64,000 nucleotides of DNA from Chitinivorax sp. B (GCF_005503445.1 NZ_SCOH01000001.1:186001-250000), one strand, 5' to 3'. Positions 46,823 through 56,867 are shown, counted from the stretch's first letter. Numbers and translations: made by a program. The notes: generated by a model not told the origin, from the letters alone.

Positions 46823-48274
46823 TTAGTTGTCGTTTTGGTAAAGCGGGTTTTCCGGATCGATGGTGGCACCCATCTCGCGGATGGTACGCCAGATCGGCAG
46901 GCCCCGAACCAGAGCCTTGAAGCGCTCGGCGTGCGCTGCAAAGCCGCTCTTGTCCTTGTCCTTCTGGAAGATTTCAAACAACATCAACCAGATATCCAAC
47001 TGATAAGGGTTGCGTGTTACTTCCTCATCCAGCAGATTGATAGCCTGATCTCGCCAGCCTTGTTTCAGGAAGATTTGTGCCTCTTCAATCAACCAGCGCT
47101 CGTGGTCGTTGACGATGATTGCATCTTCCTTGGCTGAGTCGAAATCCAACCCATCTGCCAGCGCCGCTTTCTGTGCAGCGCGCTGTGCAATGTCAGACAT
47201 GGCTGGTTTCTCATCGCCAGCGCTGCTGGTTTCCAGCACAACGGACGTCTCCTCTTCGGTCATGTGACGTGAACGGTAGCGATACAGCCATGCCACCAAG
47301 CCCAGTATCACACCGCCCAGCAGTGCCCAGAACAGGTAGTTGAGCCAGGCAGGACTGCGTGATGGCATAGTGGAGGTTGTCGCTGTGGATGGCTCTGTCT
47401 GCAGTGGTGTGGCCGGGCCGGCAGCTGGCGGGGTTGATGGCATGGTCTGCATTTGGGCCCGTAGCGCGGCCAATTGCTTTTCCAGCTGGCCAATCTGGTG
47501 TTCCAATTGCAGGATGGCAGCTGTCTGGTCGTCCGATTGCATCGCGCGTGCCAGATCACGTGATGTATTGTTCTCACGTGCCCCGGGCCGGGTAGTGCCC
47601 AATTCCTTGCTGAATTGGAGCTGTATACCGAAATCGATATCTGAGCCATCCGGCTTGAAATTGTTCAAAAAGGTAGTGGGCGAAATATGAAGTTGGGGCT
47701 GGTCGTTGGGCTTGGCTGCAGATGGCGTTGCTGTTGGTTTGCGGCGAGGGGTGGTGCGCGATGGTCGGCCTTGGGGAGGCAACTCCGTTTGCACATTGGA
47801 CACGACACGATCACCAGAAGGTCCCCGGGGTGCTACGGCCATGGCCGGGCTTTCTGCAGGCTCAATGCTCGGTGCCATTTCCTCCGGGTCGATCAATATT
47901 GTGTATTCGCGAGTCAATTGGCCACTGCCGCAATCCAGCTGGACGGCAAACTGTAAAACCGGTTCGTTGATAGCTTGACGGGTATGGATGCGAATGATTC
48001 CACCACCGGGCCGGTCCGTGATCTGGATCTGACTATTGGCTATGGGAAGTGTGCCACCACCAACATCGAGCGGAATCAGTTTGACGCAACGGGGCTCCAC
48101 AATGTCATCGGCTTCACTATGAAACTGAATCTGCGCACGAAACGGTTGCCCCAGATAGCTGCGAACGCGAATGTCTTCGAGCACCAGCGCATGGCTGCTC
48201 GCTACCAGCAAAGCTGTCAGCCATCCAAAATGGCGTCGCCGCACTGCAAATGGAAATGTGTGATGGATATCCAT
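46823..48274 (-). CDS. Short FimV-like protein
   Basis: This encodes 483 residues. The FimV N-terminal domain is clear (LEDIRVRSYLGQPFRAQIQF), followed by a Pro/Thr-rich linker, a coiled coil (LQLEHQIGQLEKQLAALRAQMQ), one membrane helix (YLFWALLGGVILGLVAWLYRY) and a cytoplasmic TPR-like end (EEAQIFLKQGWRDQAINLLDEE). FimV proteins of Pseudomonas are near twice this size and carry a LysM domain, which I do not see. FimV acts at the cell pole in type IV pilus assembly. The start MDIHHTFPF was chosen over an upstream frame extension. Confidence 0.85.
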   Translation of the reverse strand: MDIHHTFPFAVRRRHFGWLTALLVASSHALVLEDIRVRSYLGQPFRAQIQFHSEADDIVEPRCVKLIPLDVGGGTLPIANSQIQITDRPGGGIIRIHTRQAINEPVLQFAVQLDCGSGQLTREYTILIDPEEMAPSIEPAESPAMAVAPRGPSGDRVVSNVQTELPPQGRPSRTTPRRKPTATPSAAKPNDQPQLHISPTTFLNNFKPDGSDIDFGIQLQFSKELGTTRPGARENNTSRDLARAMQSDDQTAAILQLEHQIGQLEKQLAALRAQMQTMPSTPPAAGPATPLQTEPSTATTSTMPSRSPAWLNYLFWALLGGVILGLVAWLYRYRSRHMTEEETSVVLETSSAGDEKPAMSDIAQRAAQKAALADGLDFDSAKEDAIIVNDHERWLIEEAQIFLKQGWRDQAINLLDEEVTRNPYQLDIWLMLFEIFQKDKDKSGFAAHAERFKALVRGLPIWRTIREMGATIDPENPLYQNDN

Positions 48275-48794
48275 GTTTCCGATCGTCAGTTTCCGTCTAG
48301 CCACGGTTGAATTGAGTTCAAGGTTTGCATCTGCTCTCGTTGAGCCCATCTACGAAACGGATGGACTTGCGAATCAGCCGGTGCGTTCGGTACCTGCTAC
48401 CCCCATTGGCACGCATCGCGGACACGCTTGAAACTCAGGTCAACATGGCTTGGCGTAAAGTGAAGAATGCGCTGCCTGCTCATTTCATATTAGCAAGCAA
48501 TCCAAGAGTTGCTGGTGATTTAACAATGCTATCGAAAACGAATGTAAGTACGCGCCGATATGAAGTGAAATGACTTGAGTAGGCTCATGTTGCGGCTTTT
48601 TGGCATAATGTCGGGCATTTGTTTCCCAAACATCGCCCAGCGATCATGGGTGCACTATCCAACATGATCTGGCTGTCGCTAATGGTGGTCGGAACATGAA
48701 AGTATTGTTGGCTGTTGGGCTACCTTGCCCAACCAGCCTTTGTGGACGGTTGAGTTGGGTTGGAAATCATCAAACTCCATGTGGGTGCCGTGAG
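48275..48794. other. Divergent region upstream of fimV-like and ubiC genes (520 bp)
   Basis: No gene is supported. It holds promoters in both directions, with CATAAT near 48603 as a possible -10 for ubiC-ubiA. Confidence 0.4.
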
Positions 48795-49394
48795 ATGTGT
48801 ACATGGCTGAATACCCAGGCAACCGATTCGCACCAACTGAGTTTGACTTTGAAAACACGCTATCCGCACGACCCCTGGTTATCGCTGGCTCCTTCCCATC
48901 CCCATCGACTTCGGCCCTGGTTGACCGAGCGTGGCTCGCTGACAACACGGCTGGTGTTGCGTAGCCGCCATTTTCAGGTCGAAGTGATTGATCAGCGGCT
49001 GAAACATGTGAACCGTGATGAAGCCCGGCTGGTGAAGCTTGACGTTCGTCGTAAAGGGCTGGTGCGGGAAGTGGTGCTACGCTGTAATGACCAGCCCGCC
49101 GTATTCGGCCATAGTGTGGTCTGCCCGCGCCATTTGCGACTGACCTGGCGCTTTCTGGCCAAGCTAGGCAATCGATCGCTGGGTTCGGTGCTGTTTGCCA
49201 ATCCTTTGGTGGCAAGGCAGCCGCTGCATTATCAGTGTATTGATCGGCGGCACCCGCTGTATCGGCGGGTACAACAATTGTTTCCGAATGTACCACCCCG
49301 CTTGTGGGCGCGCCGTTCGGTATTTTTATTGAAACATTCGCCGATGCTGGTGACGGAGGTATTCCTGCCAGCGGTATTGGAACTGCCAAAATGA
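48795..49394 (+). CDS. ubiC: Chorismate lyase (pyruvate-lyase) UbiC
   Basis: UbiC splits chorismate into 4-hydroxybenzoate and pyruvate, the first committed step of ubiquinone synthesis. About 199 residues: [33 protein letters not shown], and [14 protein letters not shown] are family strands, ending [23 protein letters not shown]. The start is uncertain; ATG at 48795 gives a usual length, and an ATG at 48696 is the alternative. The stop overlaps ubiA (ATGA), so the two are coupled. Confidence 0.9.
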   Translation: MCTWLNTQATDSHQLSLTLKTRYPHDPWLSLAPSHPHRLRPWLTERGSLTTRLVLRSRHFQVEVIDQRLKHVNRDEARLVKLDVRRKGLVREVVLRCNDQPAVFGHSVVCPRHLRLTWRFLAKLGNRSLGSVLFANPLVARQPLHYQCIDRRHPLYRRVQQLFPNVPPRLWARRSVFLLKHSPMLVTEVFLPAVLELPK

Positions 49395-50278
49395 CCTGGA
49401 ATGCGTTGAAGCAACGCCTGGATGACTATGAACAGCTGATGCGGCTGGATAAGCCAATCGGTATTTTGCTGCTGTTATGGCCCACATTGTGGGGTTTGTG
49501 GATTGCTGCCTATGGCATTCCCGGCTGGACATTGATCTGGATCTTTACGTTTGGCACCGTGCTGATGCGTTCGGCCGGTTGCGTGATCAATGATTATGCC
49601 GATCGCGATTTTGACCCGCATGTGGCGCGTACCCAACAGCGCCCATTGGCGGCCCGACGGGTGACTACCAAAGAAGCGCTGCTGCTGGCGGGTGGATTGG
49701 CGATTTGTGCTTTCTTGCTGATTTTGCCATTGAACAGCCTGACCAAATGGATGTCGGTGCCCGCGGTGTTGCTGGCGGCCAGTTATCCTTTCACTAAGCG
49801 GTTCTTGGCTATACCACAGGCCTATCTGGGGGTGGCGTTCAGTTTTGGTATTCCAATGGCGTTTGCTGCCGCGCAGGAGCGGGTGCCATTGATTGCCTGG
49901 ATGCTGGTGTTGGCCAATGTATTTTGGACCATTGCCTATGACACAGCCTATGCGATGGTGGATCGTGAAGATGATTTGAAGATCGGTATCAAGACTTCTG
50001 CCATTACTTTTGGCCGTTTCGATGTTGCAGCCATCATGCTGTGCCATATCCTGTTTCTGGCCAGCATGACCTACATCGGCTACCTGCTGCAAATGAGCTG
50101 GGTGTATTACAGCTGCCTGGGTGTGGCTTTGATGCTGGTTGGTTATCAATACCATCTCATCAAGGATCGTATCCCGGAGCGCTGTTTCAGGGCTTTTCTC
50201 GACAACAATTGGATTGGCGCCGCCATCTTTGTGGGGACGTTTCTTCATTTTCTGCTGATCAACAAGCGATTCTGGTAA
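49391..50278 (+). CDS. ubiA: 4-hydroxybenzoate octaprenyltransferase
   Basis: UbiA joins the octaprenyl chain made by IspB to 4-hydroxybenzoate in the inner membrane. The 295 residues have eight or nine helices, the first aspartate-rich motif NDYADRDFD and the second [32 protein letters not shown] is the classic N-terminus. It overlaps ubiC by ATGA. A terminator lies 32 bases after the stop. Confidence 0.97.
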   Translation: MTWNALKQRLDDYEQLMRLDKPIGILLLLWPTLWGLWIAAYGIPGWTLIWIFTFGTVLMRSAGCVINDYADRDFDPHVARTQQRPLAARRVTTKEALLLAGGLAICAFLLILPLNSLTKWMSVPAVLLAASYPFTKRFLAIPQAYLGVAFSFGIPMAFAAAQERVPLIAWMLVLANVFWTIAYDTAYAMVDREDDLKIGIKTSAITFGRFDVAAIMLCHILFLASMTYIGYLLQMSWVYYSCLGVALMLVGYQYHLIKDRIPERCFRAFLDNNWIGAAIFVGTFLHFLLINKRFW

Positions 50279-50309
50279 TCGACCAACACCTGTTGGAACG
50301 CAGGCAACG

Positions 50310-50338
50310 ACCGGTACATGCAATGATGTACCGGTTTT
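50310..50338 (+). terminator. Terminator after ubiC-ubiA
   Basis: ACCGGTACAT pairs with ATGTACCGGT around a six-base loop, followed by TTTT. Confidence 0.88.
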
Positions 50339-50366
50339 CACTGACAAGCTTTGCCCTCTTACCGGG

Positions 50367-50987
50367 TCATGCAACCAGTGCCTTTTGAATCAACGATGCT
50401 GCAATTCCCCACATTACCAGACAGTTCAATCCATCTAGAATCCGCCAGCTGATCGGTTTTTGAAACAGCGGTAACAGCAGCTTGGCACCATAACTCAGGC
50501 TGAAGAACCACACAAATGATGCGGTTGCCGCACCGGCACCAAACCACCAGCGGCCTAGATCCCCATGTTGACTCCCCAGACTTCCCAATAGCACCACGGT
50601 ATCCAGATACACGTGTGGATTGAGCAGTGAGAACGCTAGAGTAGTTAGCACCAGACGGGTAATGCCGACCTCCGCGTCACGTGTTGCCAACTCGCCAGGT
50701 GTCGCTGGGCGCAAGGCACTGAGTAGAGATCGTGCACCATAGGCGATCAGGAAAGCGGCACCGGCCCATGTCGCCCATGCCAACAAGGTCGGGCTATTGG
50801 CAAACAAGGCGCCCATGCCGGCTACGCCAATCATGATCAATAGCGCGTCGCATAGTGAGCAAGTCAACGCCAAGGGCATTCGGTGGCGGCCTTGCAGTCC
50901 TTGTGTTAGTACAAAAGCATTCTGTGCGCCCAATACCATGATCAGGCTGGCGCCCATCAATAAGCCCTGTAACCATGTTGCCAGCAT
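50367..50987 (-). CDS. argO: LysE/ArgO-family amino-acid exporter
   Basis: This encodes 206 residues of a LysE-superfamily exporter with six hydrophobic segments. MVLGAQNAFVLTQGLQGRHR is the conserved N-terminal signature, and LNPHVYLDTVVLLG lies in helix 4-5. It probably exports arginine or lysine. The start ATG at 50987 follows AGGG; a TTG two codons earlier is possible. It is divergent from argP, the classical regulator arrangement, so induction by ArgP is expected. Confidence 0.92.
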   Translation of the reverse strand: MLATWLQGLLMGASLIMVLGAQNAFVLTQGLQGRHRMPLALTCSLCDALLIMIGVAGMGALFANSPTLLAWATWAGAAFLIAYGARSLLSALRPATPGELATRDAEVGITRLVLTTLAFSLLNPHVYLDTVVLLGSLGSQHGDLGRWWFGAGAATASFVWFFSLSYGAKLLLPLFQKPISWRILDGLNCLVMWGIAASLIQKALVA

Positions 50988-51097
50988 ATCCAATTCCCTG
51001 CATATTCAAGTGATGAGCCATCCTAACAAACCTTGTTGCTATTAGAGAAAGTGATATTTCTTCTGTAATATTAAAAAAAATTATTAGGAGGGCAAAT

Positions 51098-51997
51098 GTG
51101 AAGATTGATTACAAATTATTGGATGCCTTGTCTGGCGTTGTGCGTTACGAGGGTTTCGAGGCTGCGGCACGGCAATTGCATCTGACGCAATCTGCCATTT
51201 CACAGCGTATCAAATTGTTGGAGGAACGGATCGGGCAGCCATTGCTGGTGAGGAGTACACCACCGCAACTGACGCAGGCAGGGCGCCGCTTATTGCAACA
51301 TGGTGAGGCTGTCAGGCTGATGGAGCGGGAATTGTTACAGGCAATTCGTCCCGGTGATGATAGTGACTACGCGAGGCTCGCCATCGCCACCAATGCTGAC
51401 AGCCTGGATACCTGGCTGATCGATGCCGTTGCCCCAGTCCTCGAACAGGAACGACTGTTACTGGAGTTGACAGTGGACGATCAGGACCATACGCATCAAC
51501 TATTGAAAAACGGCGATGTCGTGGGGTGTATCAGTACTTCGCCAATCCCCATGCAAGGCTGCAAAGTCGATTGCCTGGGGCAGATGCGCTACTGGAGTGT
51601 GGCTTCCCCAGCGTTTGTTACCCGACACCTGTCGGATGGCATGACCGCCGACACAATGCGCCGGGCTCCGGTGATGAACTTCAACCGCAAGGATACACTG
51701 CAAGCTGACTTCCTCGCCCGCCACTTTGGTTTAAAGGCCAATGATTACCCGCAACATGGCTTTCCGACCAATGTTGGCTTTGTCGGTGGTATTCTGGCTG
51801 GGATTGGCTGGGGCATGGTTGTGGACGTACAGGCTGATCCACATTTTGATTCGGGGCGGTTGATCAATCTTGCCCCGGATAAACCGATGTTGATTACCTT
51901 GTATTGGCATCGTTGGCAGTGGGAAACGCCGTTATTGGCACGGCTGAGTCAGCGGTTGATAACATATGCAAAGGACGTATTGGTACCGCTGCGATAA
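51098..51997 (+). CDS. argP: LysR-type regulator ArgP
   Basis: ArgP (IciA) activates argO in response to basic amino acids. The 299 residues have the N-terminal winged helix (EGFEAAARQLHLTQSAISQRIKLLEE) and a LysR effector domain with FNRKDTLQADFLARHFG. The length is standard. GTG is the start, after GGAGGGC. The upstream 110 bases shared with argO are AT-rich and should hold the operators. Confidence 0.93.
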   Translation: MKIDYKLLDALSGVVRYEGFEAAARQLHLTQSAISQRIKLLEERIGQPLLVRSTPPQLTQAGRRLLQHGEAVRLMERELLQAIRPGDDSDYARLAIATNADSLDTWLIDAVAPVLEQERLLLELTVDDQDHTHQLLKNGDVVGCISTSPIPMQGCKVDCLGQMRYWSVASPAFVTRHLSDGMTADTMRRAPVMNFNRKDTLQADFLARHFGLKANDYPQHGFPTNVGFVGGILAGIGWGMVVDVQADPHFDSGRLINLAPDKPMLITLYWHRWQWETPLLARLSQRLITYAKDVLVPLR

Positions 51998-52154
51998 GCC
52001 AACATGATTCGCTTTTGGCCAGATGGGCTCTTCAGTAGTTTTTGCCATGGATTAACTTAAAAACACCTTAACGAATGTCTATGCATCTGCCAATGCTTGG
52101 TGATGGTTATGGTGTGGAAGTTTTCGCTGACCATCAGTTCGAGTGAGGTGGGTA

Positions 52155-53051
52155 TCAGTACACCAGTCTTTTGACCAAGGCCATTACAAAATCCCGCATT
52201 GCCAATACCCGTTGGCTTCCCTTCAGATCCCGATGATAAACCAGCCATAAAGCACGCTCCATCTGGATATCCGGCGCATCAAGCCGCTGGAGCGAGGGGG
52301 CTGAATCACCCATGTAACGTGGCAGTATCACCACGCCCAGGCCAGTGCAGGCGGCAGCATACTGAGCTTGCATGCTATTGGCCTGCAAAATGGGTGTTTT
52401 GCCGGAAAAGATCCTGTTTAGCCATTGACCTCGTGGATCGTGCATCCAGGATTCATCCCAGCTGATGAATGGCAAGGTATGCCAGTCACCGTTGGCAGCT
52501 TGCTCTAGTAGCATAGGTGCGCAATACAACCCGAAGGTCATACCGCCGAGGTGGTGGGCGATATAGTCGGGATGGTGGCTGTCACCGTTGGGTGCGGCAA
52601 TGCGCAGGGCCAGATCGGCTTCACGTTTGGTCAGGTCGGCCAGCGTACGGCTGGCAATCAGCTCAATTTGCACCTTTGGATGGCGCTGAACAAATTCACC
52701 AAGATGAGGAGCGATCAAGGCACTGGCAAGCATCTCGGACGTAGCCAGCCTGACCAGGCCAACGGCTTCTTCCTTGGCCGTCAGGCCGCTTTGTCGCTCG
52801 ACGGCCTGCATTGCCCGTTCTACTTCGGCAACATGGATAAACAGTGAGCTGCCTTGATCAGTCAACTGATAACCACTTTGCTGCCGTAAAAAAAGACGCA
52901 TGCCGAGCTTTGCCTCCATCGCATTGATGTGGCGGGAAACTGTTGATGCGCTGCTGCCTAGTCGTTCTGCTGCAGCGGTCAGCCCATTGCCGCGTGCCAC
53001 GGCTAGGAAATACTTGAGATCGTTCCAATCCAGTGAATTCGTATTTTTCAT
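52155..53051 (-). CDS. LysR-type regulator divergent from an EamA transporter
   Basis: This encodes 298 residues: HTH GLTAAAERLGSSASTVSRHINAMEAKLG, followed by a two-lobe effector domain. Its own target is probably the EamA gene at 53139, which starts 87 bases away on the other strand. The inducer is unknown. The start MKNTNSLDWNDLKYFLAV is typical of the family. Confidence 0.92.
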   Translation of the reverse strand: MKNTNSLDWNDLKYFLAVARGNGLTAAAERLGSSASTVSRHINAMEAKLGMRLFLRQQSGYQLTDQGSSLFIHVAEVERAMQAVERQSGLTAKEEAVGLVRLATSEMLASALIAPHLGEFVQRHPKVQIELIASRTLADLTKREADLALRIAAPNGDSHHPDYIAHHLGGMTFGLYCAPMLLEQAANGDWHTLPFISWDESWMHDPRGQWLNRIFSGKTPILQANSMQAQYAAACTGLGVVILPRYMGDSAPSLQRLDAPDIQMERALWLVYHRDLKGSQRVLAMRDFVMALVKRLVY

Positions 53052-53138
53052 ATATAGAAAATAATTTTCCTGTGTTTGCTATTAGTTTTCTGTATTTGAA
53101 AAATTATACTTGCTGCCATTCGTGATGGGAGCAACAAC

Positions 53139-54086
53139 ATGATGCATCGATCCATATTGATCAAACTGGTATTGACGGCCTTCTTCTGGGGGCTGATGTT
53201 CCATCTGGCCAAGTACACTGTTACCTGGATGTCACCTGCCAGTATTGGCGGTTGGCGGTTTCTGATCGCAGGCGCTGCATTGATCCCATTTCTGCATTGG
53301 CAGGAGGGCATCAACTGGCAAGGGTTGCGGCGTAACCTGCCTTTCCTGATATTGATGTCGGTGATTGGTATCTGTGGTTTCAATATCAGCCTGTTCTATG
53401 GTCTTCGTCAGACCTCGCCGGTCAACGGTGCCTTGATTGTGGCATTGGCGCCGGCCATGACTGCGATACTATCCGCCACTCTGAATCGAGAGCGGATCTC
53501 GCCACGTCAGATTGTTGGCTTCGCGCTTGCCTTGATCGGGGTGGCCGTTGTGGTCAGTCATGGCTCGTTGCAGGCATTATTGTCACTGCATTTTTCTCAA
53601 GGTGATGCGCTGGTGTTGTTGGCGAGTTTGGGGTGGGCGATCTACACTGTCATTCCCAAACGTTTCATTCAAGGTTTGGCGCCCTTGCAAATCACGACGG
53701 CTACCATTGTGATGGGGGCAGTGGCAATGAGTCTGTTTGCACAAGTGACAGCGGATGATTTTTTCAGTTTGCCACCCGCTGGGGTCGTGGTCGCGATTGT
53801 GGTGATGGGATTACTTGGCTCAGCCCTGTCCTACATCTGGTGGAATGACAGCATCCGTGAATTGGGGGCGGCCAAAGGGGCGATTTTCATGAACCTTGTC
53901 CCAGTGTTCGCGACGTTGATCGGGTTGGGTTTGGGGCAGCGCGTTTCGACGGCACAGCTGGCTGGTGCGGTGCTGGTGATTGTGGGCGTGTTGATTTCGT
54001 CGGTAACACCCAGAGTTACCAATGTCTTGCAAATAGGGCAGAGTCGTCTTGCCATAACGAGACGGATCATTACAACTGGCCGCTAG
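53139..54086 (+). CDS. EamA/DMT-superfamily transporter
   Basis: This encodes 315 residues with ten hydrophobic helices, two EamA repeats of about 140 residues each, the first with KLVLTAFFWGLMFHLAKY and the second with GDALVLLASLGWAIYTVIPKR. Such proteins mostly export amino acids or metabolites. The start is the first of two adjacent ATGs after GGGAG. Control by the divergent LysR regulator is likely. Confidence 0.93.
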   Translation: MMHRSILIKLVLTAFFWGLMFHLAKYTVTWMSPASIGGWRFLIAGAALIPFLHWQEGINWQGLRRNLPFLILMSVIGICGFNISLFYGLRQTSPVNGALIVALAPAMTAILSATLNRERISPRQIVGFALALIGVAVVVSHGSLQALLSLHFSQGDALVLLASLGWAIYTVIPKRFIQGLAPLQITTATIVMGAVAMSLFAQVTADDFFSLPPAGVVVAIVVMGLLGSALSYIWWNDSIRELGAAKGAIFMNLVPVFATLIGLGLGQRVSTAQLAGAVLVIVGVLISSVTPRVTNVLQIGQSRLAITRRIITTGR

Positions 54087-54144
54087 GCCGAGGATATGAA
54101 TGGTTGAGGCCGTTTGGTGACTGACGAAGGATCCATGGCTGAGT

Positions 54145-54172
54145 ACTTGGCAGGCCAGATAACCTGCCAAGT
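54145..54172. terminator. Hairpin between convergent genes
   Basis: ACTTGGCAGG pairs with CCTGCCAAGT around eight bases. It lies between the stops of the EamA gene and the minus-strand gene at 54182 and can serve both. No T-run. Confidence 0.6.
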
Positions 54173-54181
54173 GCAGATGAC

Positions 54182-54631
54182 TTAACCGGCCTGGTCGGGC
54201 TGCATTTTTACGGGTGCATGACCCAACATTTCATCCAACAACTTTCGCAGCTTGCGCTTACGAACAGGGGAGGCTTCACCCAGTTTATAAGTGATGATAA
54301 ACCCTAGCCACGCGGGAACAATCGCTTGCAAGGCGATGCCGAAGGTTCCCCAGGATCGGTCCATCAATGCAATGATGATGGCCAAGATGCCGAAAATGAC
54401 CGGAATAAATAACAAAGTCCGCAAGTAAGCGAACAGGACGGATTTCCAGCTGATGATGATTTTGGTACCGGCAAAGCCTGTCGGGTAATCGGCGACGACC
54501 AGATAGGTACCTTTGAATATCAGCGGAATACCGAATAAATGATGAAACAGTGAAGCTACATAAGTTTCATGATCCAGTTCGTCTACTTTGCCAAATAATT
54601 TTGTGCCAACGAGTCCTAATTGATAATCCAT
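54182..54631 (-). CDS. Membrane protein of unknown function
   Basis: This encodes 149 residues with two strong helices (SVLFAYLRTLLFIPVIFGILAIIIAL, and FGIALQAIVPAWLGFIITYKLG) after an N-terminal soluble part with HHLFGIPLIFKGTYLVV. The tail is basic (SPVRKRKLRKLLDEM). No family was recognised. It is convergent with the EamA gene and stands alone. Confidence 0.7.
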   Translation of the reverse strand: MDYQLGLVGTKLFGKVDELDHETYVASLFHHLFGIPLIFKGTYLVVADYPTGFAGTKIIISWKSVLFAYLRTLLFIPVIFGILAIIIALMDRSWGTFGIALQAIVPAWLGFIITYKLGEASPVRKRKLRKLLDEMLGHAPVKMQPDQAG

Positions 54632-55327
54632 CTTCCGCCCTTGCGGTCAGATACTGAGTATTGCGATTCAGTATTGCCACACCATGTTGTTATTTTTTAT
54701 CACAAATTGATATGACACCAAGACATCGGGGTCCGCATCCCGTGCATTTTATAGTGTGTCATCTTGTATCAATATTGCGCGCCTGACGCAATGCCACTGG
54801 CGATTACTGGCTGATCCTGTGAAACAGGAGACTATTGACCTTACCTTAATCAGAATCTGTTCAATGTCTTAAGCGCGTTCTCGGATTTTTTCCAGAAAGC
54901 AGGTTCTCAACACTCAGCCTTTGATACTTTCTACACGACATTCAGTTTCATCATCATCCATATTCCGGATATTTCTGACGATGGTATCGTGTTTCAAGTC
55001 GGTGTAAGTATCTTTGACTTTCAGATATTTAGATTCATTGAGCCGAATAGCCTTCATTAGGTAGGCTGCTATCTTTGGCGTTCATGAATTCGGGTTCTGC
55101 ACAAATGAAAATATCGATGCTGCTTTTTATTTTAACACAGTGCGGATGTGAAACTGGCATCGGCATTCTTTTGAGGACATCAGCACTGAGGGCGGTGACC
55201 TTGGTTGAGTGGAAAAGGCAGGAATTGCCAAGGTAAAAAGGAATGGTTGGGATGCAGGGCTGAGGGGGAATTGCCTGTTGTTTTGCTGGTGACGTAGGCC
55301 ACCAGCCAACTGTGGTTGGATAGAATA
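54632..55327. other. AT-richer stretch with possible gene remnants (696 bp)
   Basis: No complete gene is convincing. On the minus strand two overlapping short frames, one ending at 55035 and one running 55057-54914, both read like protein and may be parts of a decayed gene; the second is listed separately. Confidence 0.45.
54914..55057 (-). pseudogene. Possible 47-codon remnant or small protein
   Basis: The frame begins MKAIRLNESKYLKVKDTYTD and ends in an acidic segment (NMDDDETECRVESIKG). The composition looks coding, unlike most shadows, but there is no ribosome binding site. The frame of 55035-55343 reads SIDIFICAEPEFMNAK just upstream and would join this one after a frame change near 55070, so a frameshifted, decayed gene is possible. 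Coding status is uncertain. Confidence 0.3.
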
Positions 55328-55768
55328 TCAGGTAGTTTGCCATTGGCGACGGGCCACTAGGTTGTCGCGCAGGTGGTCATACAACCAGTTGAAGCAGAAG
55401 GTGTAGGGCAAGTAAGCTAAAAATAGGCCCACATCAACAAGAAAGGCACCGATCAGGCTCATGTTCAGCCACCAGGCCGCCAGTGGGACACCACCCAGTA
55501 TCAGGCCACCTTCAAACAACAATGTATGCAGTACACGAATACGAACCGTGCGTGTCCAATTCATCGCTCGTTCCAGGTGTTCGAAACCGGCATTGAATAG
55601 CATGTTCCACAGGAGTGCCAGCGTTGTCAGCATGATGCCCAAGCCGCCAACGTCGACGAGTTTCTTGTCAAGTACCCAAGCAGCCAACGGCACAATGACC
55701 AGCAAGCCGCCCACTTCGAACAGTACGCTGTGCAATATGCGTTCCTTCACAGTTTTTTGGGGCGTCAT
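55328..55768 (-). CDS. PACE-family multidrug efflux protein
   Basis: This encodes 146 residues, the usual length of AceI-like PACE transporters. Two repeated pairs of helices are visible, each with an R-x-x-H start: ERILHSVLFEVGGLLVIVPLAAW and RIRVLHTLLFEGGLILGGVPLAAW, with WNMLFNAGFEHLER and FNWLYDHLRD as the second helices. They export biocides such as chlorhexidine. The start at 55768 follows AAAGGT. A divergent LysR gene lies 130 bases away, as with AceR-AceI in Acinetobacter. Confidence 0.92.
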   Translation of the reverse strand: MTPQKTVKERILHSVLFEVGGLLVIVPLAAWVLDKKLVDVGGLGIMLTTLALLWNMLFNAGFEHLERAMNWTRTVRIRVLHTLLFEGGLILGGVPLAAWWLNMSLIGAFLVDVGLFLAYLPYTFCFNWLYDHLRDNLVARRQWQTT

Positions 55769-55897
55769 CTGAATACCTTTCGCACTAATGGGAGGGGATG
55801 GCTCGTATTGTGATCGGAAAATAGTATGGTTCATAAATAGAAATCATCGGTTTTTCCGATATATACTGATGTGCTTTCATAACTGACTGTTCTGACG

Positions 55898-56794
55898 ATG
55901 ATATCGACCGAGGCATTGCATGCATTTGCTGTCGCAGCTGAATTGGGTTCGTTTTCGGCTTGTGCTCGTCGTCTAGGACGTAGCCAGTCCACAATCAGCG
56001 AAACGATTTCAAACTTTGAGATCGAATTGGGAGTGACACTGTTTGATCGAGGTGGTCGTAGGCCGATATTGACGGAAGCTGGCCGGCAACTATTACCTTA
56101 CGCACAGTCCATGTTGAATACACAGGATGCAATGAGGCGTGTGGCTGGTTCGTTGATTGCGGGTGTGGAATCGAGATTATCGTTGGTGGTATCCGATACG
56201 GTGCAATCGGGTACGCTGGAGCAGTTGCTGGTAGCGTTTGAGCAACAGTTTCCGGATCTGGAGCTGGAGTTTCTGGTGGGCGAGGCTGCGGATGTGATCG
56301 AGATGCTGCGAGTGGGACGTGCTCACCTTGGTTTTGCTGCCACTATGCCGAGTTATCCTCAAGATATTGGCCACAGTCCATTGCCGGAATGTACTGAGCT
56401 GACGCTGTTTGCAGCGCGGCATCATGTTTTGGCGCAGCCAAAGCGACAGTTGAGCATGACAGATCTGCAAACAGAACGGGAATTGCGCTTGAGTACTTAT
56501 TCAGATGCACCACTGCAAAGCCAGAGTATCCGCTGCTGGTCTGCCCCCAGTTATCTGTTGTTACTGGAAATGGCCCGTCATGGATTTGGCTGGGCGACGT
56601 TGCCACGTTGGTTGGCAGAGACATTCGGTGGTGGTGATCTGGTGGAGCTGAATGTGCCGGGCTGGCCGCTTGAGATGAGTGTAGACGTACTGTGGCTGCG
56701 CGGCCGTGACTATGGGCAGGCTGCGTTGTGGGTATTGGCTCGCTTGGCGGGTGCGGTGTCAGGCATGACCGTGTCCGAAATCAGCGCAACGTGA
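55898..56794 (+). CDS. LysR-type regulator, likely controls the PACE gene
   Basis: This encodes 298 residues with the HTH GSFSACARRLGRSQSTISETISNFEIELG and a LysR effector domain. It is divergent from the PACE transporter gene at 55328-55768, so it probably regulates it. ATG at 55898 is the natural start. It is convergent with pstS, with a hairpin between the stops. Confidence 0.9.
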   Translation: MISTEALHAFAVAAELGSFSACARRLGRSQSTISETISNFEIELGVTLFDRGGRRPILTEAGRQLLPYAQSMLNTQDAMRRVAGSLIAGVESRLSLVVSDTVQSGTLEQLLVAFEQQFPDLELEFLVGEAADVIEMLRVGRAHLGFAATMPSYPQDIGHSPLPECTELTLFAARHHVLAQPKRQLSMTDLQTERELRLSTYSDAPLQSQSIRCWSAPSYLLLLEMARHGFGWATLPRWLAETFGGGDLVELNVPGWPLEMSVDVLWLRGRDYGQAALWVLARLAGAVSGMTVSEISAT

Positions 56795-56812
56795 AATGCA
56801 GGCAGCGCACAG

Positions 56813-56831
56813 CAGGGGAAGCGGTGCGCTG
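56813..56831. repeat. Hairpin between convergent LysR and pstS genes
   Basis: CAGCGCAC and GTGCGCTG are inverted repeats separated by only three bases (perhaps a smaller effective stem). Probably a shared terminator; no T-run. Confidence 0.35.
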
Positions 56832-56867
56832 GTGTTCTGGCCATCAGTTTGCGTGGCTTGTTTCTGA

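Noticed and set aside
55035-55343. Open frame of 102 codons after the PACE gene taken as an intact gene
   Set aside because: The first half is proline- and cysteine-rich shadow sequence; only the last part looks coding, so it is treated as a possible remnant.
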